Shown here in pieces: positions 5,196 through 9,733 of a stretch of DNA of 9,733 nt. Origin of the DNA: Gammaproteobacteria bacterium (GTDB lineage Bacteria > Pseudomonadota > Gammaproteobacteria > Pseudomonadales > Halieaceae); the NCBI GenBank assembly GCA_018222695.1, contig JAAEZV010000009.1:8289-18021 (forward strand). The letters run 5' to 3'. Made by a program: the position numbers and the translations under genes. The notes under the pieces were generated by a model. It had not been told where the DNA came from. It saw nothing but the letters and a program-made list of their open reading frames with translations, and did not search any database. Position 1 is the first letter of the stretch. Each line of letters starts with the position of its first letter.

Positions 5196-7517
5196 GTGAA
5201 AGTCATCTGTCTTGGGGGTGGGCCCGCAGGCTTGTACTTAGGGATAAGCCTGAAACTCCGCAATCCAGATCACGAGATCACCGTCTACGAGCGCAATAAA
5301 CCTGACGATACTTTCGGATGGGGAATCGTGTTCTCTGACCAGACAGTCGACAATATTACGGCCAACGACCCCGTCAGCGCCCAGCGCATTGTCAACGAGT
5401 TTATCCATTGGGACCTGATCGATTGCCATGTCTCCGGCTCAGTCGAACGATCAGCCGGGCACGGCTTTATTGGCCTCGGTCGAAAACGCTTCCTGCAACT
5501 TTTGCATGAGCGGGCTAGAGAGCTTGGCGTGGTGCTGAAATTTGAGCAGGAAATCGAAATAGACGATATCGACACCCGATTCGCTGACGCAGATGTCATT
5601 GTCGCAAGCGACGGCCTCAACTCTAAAATCCGCAACACCTATCGCGAAGAATTTGGCTGCAAAATTGAAATGCGGCCAAACAAATTTGTGTGGTTAGGCA
5701 CGCATCAAACGTTTCGGGATGCATTTACGTTCATCTTTGAACGCACTGAACATGGATGGATTTGGGCGCACGCCTATCAATTCGACGAGAACACCTCGAC
5801 TTTTATTGTCGAGACGACGCCCGAGGTTTATGACGCGCTCGGCTTCGAAGACATGTCCCATGAACAGAGTGCTGAGACCTGTCGACAGATTTTCGAGGAC
5901 TACCTCGATGGACACACGCTGTTGACCAATTCTGCTCACGTCAGGGGATCCGCCTGGATCAATTTCCCTGCGGTCTACTGCGACAACTGGATCAAAGATG
6001 ATCGCGTGGTCCTGATCGGCGACGCAGCCCATACGGCTCATTTTTCAATCGGCTCAGGAACGAAATTAGGCTTAGAAGATGCCATCTCACTGGCCCACCA
6101 CCTTGACAGCGGCGAGCCCATCACCAGCGCGTTGAGGCAGTATCAGGAGGAACGCAAAATTGATGTACTGCGGCTCCAGAATAGCGCCCGTAATGCCATG
6201 ATTTGGTTTGAGAATGTGCCGCGCTATATCGATGCCTTTGACTTGAAGCAGTTTAATTATTCAATGCTCACACGCAGTCAGCGCGTCAGCCACGAGAATC
6301 TCCGCCTTAGGGATGAAGCCTGGCTGAACTCCATGGAAACACACCTGGCACAGCGACACCTCGGTGAGGCCGCAAACGACCCCGTGCCTCCCATGTTCCT
6401 GCCCTTCTCACTCCGAGATATGTCACTGCAAAATCGGGTTTGCGTCTCACCCATGTGCATGTATAGCGCCGCAGATGGCATGCCCGACGACTGGCACCTG
6501 GTGCACTACGGCGGTCTCGCCAAGGGCGGCGCTGCATTGGTCTACACTGAGATGACCAATGTGAGCGCAGAGGGGCGGATCACGCCTGGATGCACCGGCA
6601 TCTGGAGCGACGCGCACACTGATGCCTGGCGTCGCATCACCGACTTTGTGCATCAGCACACCCAGGCCAAGATGGCGATCCAGATTGGTCATGCCGGACC
6701 CAAAGGCTCAACGCTGGAGCCATGGAAGTGGGATCCGAAGATTCTTGACGAGCCCCTCCCCGAACACGAGCAGTGGCCGCTTTTATCTGCTAGCGCGATA
6801 CCCTTCGACACCTACAGCCCCGTGCCGCAAGCCATGACAAGCGAGGACATGGACATGGTGTTGGAACAGCATGTCGCCGCAGTGCGGCGTGCTGATAAAG
6901 CCGGATTCGATATGATCGAAATGCACGCGGCACACGGTTATCTTCTCTCTTCATTCATCACGCCGGTACTGAATCAACGTGACGATGAATACGGCGGCTC
7001 CCTCGAGAACAGGTTGCGTTACCCGGTGGCGGTTTGTCGAGCTATGCGGGCCGTCTGGCCTCAAGAAAAACCCATGTCAGTGCGCATTTCCGCCCATGAT
7101 TGGATGGGCGACGATGGCGTTACAGAACAAGACGCGCTGCTGATAGCGCAGGCATTTATCGAAGCGGGTGCTGACATCATCAATGTCTCGACAGGACAAA
7201 CCAGTCACTCCGCTAAACCTCAACCTGGGCGCATGTTCCAGACACCGCTTTCGGACATCATCCGCAATGACGGAGATATACCGACCATCGCTGTGGGCAA
7301 CATTTACGAGACTGATCACGTTAATAGCATTATCGCGGCAGGACGGGCTGATCTAGTCTGCCTGGCGCGCCCACACCTAGCCGACCCAAATTGGACGCTT
7401 CATGCGGCAGCCGAGCTGGGCTATCAGGGACCCGGTGCGACCGAGCAACACCAGTATTTTCTCGGCTATCGGCAGGCCCATACTTTGGCCGAGCGTGAAC
7501 GCGAGGCGACCTCGTGA
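5196..7517 (+). CDS. Bifunctional aryl-CoA hydroxylase/reductase (anthraniloyl-CoA or salicylyl-CoA type), FAD monooxygenase-OYE fusion
   Basis: A 773-residue cytoplasmic flavoenzyme with two modules. Residues 1 to about 390 are a class A FAD monooxygenase: GGGPAG (7-12) binds ADP, GWGIVFSD lies at 41-48 and the FAD ribityl motif GDAAHTAHF begins at 275. Residues about 398-760 are an OYE barrel: Cys421 and Tyr423 in SPMCMYS, His577 and His580 in HAAHGY, the NQRDDEYGGS signature, and an FMN phosphate site around 699-735. This fusion is known from 2-aminobenzoyl-CoA monooxygenase/reductase, which hydroxylates anthraniloyl-CoA at C5 and then reduces the ring, and is also annotated as salicylyl-CoA 5-hydroxylase; sequence alone does not settle which substrate applies. 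Length is normal for the family. A strong ribosome site supports the GTG start. The stop overlaps the next start (GTGA), and expression is probably controlled by the divergent MarR protein. Confidence 0.92.
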   Translation: MKVICLGGGPAGLYLGISLKLRNPDHEITVYERNKPDDTFGWGIVFSDQTVDNITANDPVSAQRIVNEFIHWDLIDCHVSGSVERSAGHGFIGLGRKRFLQLLHERARELGVVLKFEQEIEIDDIDTRFADADVIVASDGLNSKIRNTYREEFGCKIEMRPNKFVWLGTHQTFRDAFTFIFERTEHGWIWAHAYQFDENTSTFIVETTPEVYDALGFEDMSHEQSAETCRQIFEDYLDGHTLLTNSAHVRGSAWINFPAVYCDNWIKDDRVVLIGDAAHTAHFSIGSGTKLGLEDAISLAHHLDSGEPITSALRQYQEERKIDVLRLQNSARNAMIWFENVPRYIDAFDLKQFNYSMLTRSQRVSHENLRLRDEAWLNSMETHLAQRHLGEAANDPVPPMFLPFSLRDMSLQNRVCVSPMCMYSAADGMPDDWHLVHYGGLAKGGAALVYTEMTNVSAEGRITPGCTGIWSDAHTDAWRRITDFVHQHTQAKMAIQIGHAGPKGSTLEPWKWDPKILDEPLPEHEQWPLLSASAIPFDTYSPVPQAMTSEDMDMVLEQHVAAVRRADKAGFDMIEMHAAHGYLLSSFITPVLNQRDDEYGGSLENRLRYPVAVCRAMRAVWPQEKPMSVRISAHDWMGDDGVTEQDALLIAQAFIEAGADIINVSTGQTSHSAKPQPGRMFQTPLSDIIRNDGDIPTIAVGNIYETDHVNSIIAAGRADLVCLARPHLADPNWTLHAAAELGYQGPGATEQHQYFLGYRQAHTLAEREREATS

Positions 7518-8269
7518 GCCGTCATGCATTAATCACCGGCGCTGGGTCGGGCATTGGAGAAGTCATTAGTCGGCAACTGCATGCCGAGGGATACCGAGTT
7601 TCACTGGTCGGGCGACGCATCGAACCGCTGCAAACCCTGTCAACGTCCTTAGGTAGCGGCAGTCAGGCCGTAGCCGGTGACGTGACCGACAGGGCCGGAA
7701 TGGTCGAGTGTTTTGCCACCGCTCGAGAGCACTTGGGAGACATCGACATATTGGTCAACTGTGCGGGAATGGCCCCCACTGCACCCTTCCATCGCCTCGA
7801 TTTCACCGACTGGCAACGAACCATGGACGTTAACGTTAATGGCGTCTTCCACTGCACTCAAATCGCACTTGAGAACATGCTGGATGCGGGCTGGGGCCGC
7901 ATTATCAACATCGCCAGTGTCGCCTCGCTGCGGGGATTCCCTTATGTCAGCGGCTACTGCGCATCGAAGCATGCCGTTCTCGGGATGACCCGTGCGCTGG
8001 CTCTTGAGGTCGCGACGCGAGGTATCACAGTGAATGCGATCTGCCCTGGATACGTGGATACTGATATCGTGCGCACAGCCATCGCAGAGATCGTCAGCAA
8101 GACTGGACGGACTGAAGAGGATGCCCTGCAGCACTTCACTGAAAGCAATCCGCAAGGGCGCCTGATCAAGGCATCAGAAGTCGCTAGCGCAGTGAGCTGG
8201 TTGTGTGGCGATGGTGCAGCGAGCGTCACAGGGCAGGCGGTCGCGATTGACGGCGGTGGCACCGCCTGA
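7514..8269 (+). CDS. SDR family NAD(P)-dependent oxidoreductase, likely 3-hydroxyacyl-CoA dehydrogenase step
   Basis: A 251-residue classical short-chain dehydrogenase with every core motif: TGAGSGIG cofactor loop (8-15), NCAG (82-85), Asn107, and the catalytic Ser135, Tyr148 and Lys152, the last two in YCASK, plus the PG motif of ICPGYVDTD at about 176-184 and a terminal IDGGGTA. Arg-Arg after the second strand (about 34-35) hints at NADP preference, but this is weak. The GTG start at 7514 overlaps the hydroxylase stop by four bases, indicating translational coupling. In the aryl-CoA route its expected role is to oxidise or reduce the hydroxy/oxo group of the ring-reduced CoA ester or a beta-hydroxyacyl-CoA made after it. 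The specific substrate is inferred from position only. Confidence 0.9.
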   Translation: MSRHALITGAGSGIGEVISRQLHAEGYRVSLVGRRIEPLQTLSTSLGSGSQAVAGDVTDRAGMVECFATAREHLGDIDILVNCAGMAPTAPFHRLDFTDWQRTMDVNVNGVFHCTQIALENMLDAGWGRIINIASVASLRGFPYVSGYCASKHAVLGMTRALALEVATRGITVNAICPGYVDTDIVRTAIAEIVSKTGRTEEDALQHFTESNPQGRLIKASEVASAVSWLCGDGAASVTGQAVAIDGGGTA

Positions 8270-8285
8270 CACGGGGAATATAATC

Positions 8286-9098
8286 ATGCAAACAACATCA
8301 CTCTTGGACTACGAAGCGCAGCATTTTTTATGGGAGTGCGAGAATCGCGTTGCGACCATTACGCTCAATCGACCTGAGCGCAAAAATCCACTCACCTTCG
8401 AGTCCTACGCAGAACTGAGGGATTTGTTTAGGAACCTAACTTACGCCTCCGACGTCGATGTCGTGGTCATCACCGGAGCGGGGGGCAACTTTTGCTCTGG
8501 AGGCGACGTGCACGAAATCATTGGGCCTCTGACCGAGATGAATATGAAAGATCTAATGGCCTTCACACGCATGACGGGAGACCTCGTAAAAGCAATGCGA
8601 GCCTGTCGGCAACCTGTGATCAGTGCCGTGGAGGGCATTTGTGCAGGCGCAGGCGCGATTATCGCTATGGCCAGTGACCTCCGCTACGCCAGTGAGAGCG
8701 CCAAGGTGGCCTTCCTCTTCAACAGGGTCGGCCTAGCGGGCTGTGATATGGGCGCGTGCTCGATACTACCGCGCATTATCGGACAAGGGCGGGCGAGCGA
8801 ACTGCTCTACTTTGGACGCTCGATGAGCGGCGAAGAAGGCGAACGTTGGGGATTCTTCAATGGATTGAGCGCGGAACCGCTTGAGGATGCCATGGCGGCC
8901 GCGACGCGCATCGCCGCAGGGCCCACTTTTGCCAACGGCATCACGAAGAACCAGCTTCACCACCAGTGGAACATGTCTGTCGACCAAGCGATTGAGTGCG
9001 AAGCTCAGGCGCAGGCAATTTGTATGCAGACTGAGGATTTTCATCGCGCCTACAATGCCTTTGTAGAAAAACAACAGCCCGTGTTTCAGGGTGACTGA
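8286..9098 (+). CDS. Enoyl-CoA hydratase/isomerase (crotonase) family protein without the standard catalytic glutamates
   Basis: A 270-residue crotonase-fold protein. The oxyanion-hole segments are [10 protein letters not shown] (66-75) and GICAGAGA (117-124), followed by the CoA-ester binding core. Aligned by eye to rat mitochondrial hydratase, Glu144 corresponds to Ile125 and Glu164 to Phe145, so neither hydration glutamate is present; Asp154 in GCDMG is the nearest acid, at the place used by acid residues in dienoyl-CoA isomerase, chlorobenzoyl-CoA dehalogenase and MenB. It may be an isomerase, hydrolase or ring-opening enzyme rather than a simple hydratase. The ATG at 8286 has GGGGAA seven bases upstream; an in-frame upstream extension would run into the SDR gene and add non-family residues. 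It lies 16 bases behind the SDR gene, in the same operon. Confidence 0.88.
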   Translation: MQTTSLLDYEAQHFLWECENRVATITLNRPERKNPLTFESYAELRDLFRNLTYASDVDVVVITGAGGNFCSGGDVHEIIGPLTEMNMKDLMAFTRMTGDLVKAMRACRQPVISAVEGICAGAGAIIAMASDLRYASESAKVAFLFNRVGLAGCDMGACSILPRIIGQGRASELLYFGRSMSGEEGERWGFFNGLSAEPLEDAMAAATRIAAGPTFANGITKNQLHHQWNMSVDQAIECEAQAQAICMQTEDFHRAYNAFVEKQQPVFQGD

Positions 9099-9128
9099 CA
9101 CCATCGCCATTCATCGGGAGAAGAGATC

Positions 9129-9733
9129 ATGAGCGACGGCAGCTTTTTACAGTGGCCCTTTTTTAGCGACGAGCATCGAGAGCTCGCCGCGCGGCTTGAT
9201 GACTGGGCGAGTCGTCACATCCCCGCTCTCACAGCAGAAGAGCATCACGATTTAGACGGTACCTGCAAAGCCATCGTGAAGGCTCTGGGGGATGCTGGTT
9301 TTACGAGCTATGCCGTTCCTGCCAGTGCAGGGGGACAACACAAGAAACTTGACGTCAGAAGCCTCTGCATCATCCGGGAGACGCTGGCACGCCATAATGC
9401 GCTCGCCGACTTTGCGTTTGCGATGCAGGGACTGGGTAGCGGCCCGATTTCACTATTTGGTGATGAGGCGCAGCAAGCGACCTACCTCAATGCTGTGGCG
9501 ACTGGCGATAAGATTGCCGCGTTTTCACTATCAGAACCCGAGGCAGGATCGGATGTGGCCGCTATGTCCTGTAGCGCCCGAGCCGATGGCGACCAGTGGG
9601 TGCTCAACGGCACCAAAACATGGATATCCAACGCCGGCATCGCTGATTTTTACACCGTTTTCGCGCGCACCACGACACCGGAGGTGCAAAAGGCATTAGC
9701 TGCTTTATCGTCGAAGCAGGCACACCCGGGTTC
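9129..9733 (+). CDS. Acyl-CoA dehydrogenase family protein, N-terminal part, with apparent frameshift (3' end outside window)
   Basis: The frame from ATG 9129, preceded by GGGAG, gives about 185 residues of a typical FAD-dependent acyl-CoA dehydrogenase: an N-terminal helical domain, [12 protein letters not shown] near 98-109, the flavin/substrate loop [15 protein letters not shown], then [17 protein letters not shown]. After Glu185 (codon 9681-9683) the frame drifts into non-family sequence, whereas the frame starting at 9683 reads [17 protein letters not shown], the expected next strand. One base, most simply a G in the run after 9680, appears to be missing. The gene lies 30 bases behind the crotonase gene and would supply the alpha,beta-dehydrogenation of the ring-derived acyl-CoA. 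The catalytic base region lies beyond the window. Whether the gene is broken or the base is a sequencing error cannot be decided here. Confidence 0.88.
   Translation, partial: MSDGSFLQWPFFSDEHRELAARLDDWASRHIPALTAEEHHDLDGTCKAIVKALGDAGFTSYAVPASAGGQHKKLDVRSLCIIRETLARHNALADFAFAMQGLGSGPISLFGDEAQQATYLNAVATGDKIAAFSLSEPEAGSDVAAMSCSARADGDQWVLNGTKTWISNAGIADFYTVFARTTTPEVQKALAALSSKQAHPG

Noticed and set aside
8205..8285. An in-frame 27-codon upstream extension of the crotonase gene
   Set aside because: It would overlap the SDR coding region and adds residues absent from the family; the ATG at 8286 has a good ribosome binding site.
9292..9699. A 135-codon open frame inside the acyl-CoA dehydrogenase region
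   Set aside because: It is out of frame with clear acyl-CoA dehydrogenase sequence and has no recognisable motif.

Overview
The window looks like a catabolic region from a moderately GC-rich proteobacterium, possibly a gammaproteobacterium; that placement is a guess from gene style, since no rRNA or other taxonomic marker is present. Coding is dense and GTG starts are used. No tRNA, rRNA, CRISPR array, insertion sequence or prophage gene was seen.

Layout: (i) 1-847, plus strand: the tail of a dienelactone-hydrolase-type gene followed by a small NAD(P)H-dependent FMN reductase. (ii) 864-5074, minus strand, transcribed in the order marR-type regulator, stand-alone Old Yellow Enzyme (OYE) family oxidoreductase, succinate-semialdehyde-type aldehyde dehydrogenase, flavin reductase-like protein. 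This arm meets region (i) tail to tail with only 16 bp between stop codons. (iii) 5075-5195: an AT-rich divergent control region with a large imperfect dyad covering both promoters. (iv) 5196-9733, plus strand: a 773-residue FAD-monooxygenase/OYE fusion (anthraniloyl-CoA or salicylyl-CoA hydroxylase type), then an SDR dehydrogenase, a crotonase-fold protein and an acyl-CoA dehydrogenase cut off by the window end.

Region (iv) matches the aerobic CoA-thioester route for an ortho-substituted benzoate. In that route an aryl-CoA is hydroxylated and its ring reduced by one fused flavoenzyme, and the non-aromatic product then goes through beta-oxidation-like steps (SDR, crotonase, acyl-CoA dehydrogenase). 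The CoA ligase needed to start the route is not in the window and may lie downstream. The divergent MarR protein is the obvious regulator, and an aryl-CoA ligand is plausible by analogy with other MarR regulators of CoA-dependent aromatic catabolism.

Most notable points: an apparent one-base frameshift in the acyl-CoA dehydrogenase near 9683; a crotonase lacking both standard catalytic glutamates; a second OYE protein, four bases downstream of marR, with a degenerate iron-sulfur-like cysteine tail; and the paired operator-like repeats in the divergent promoter.
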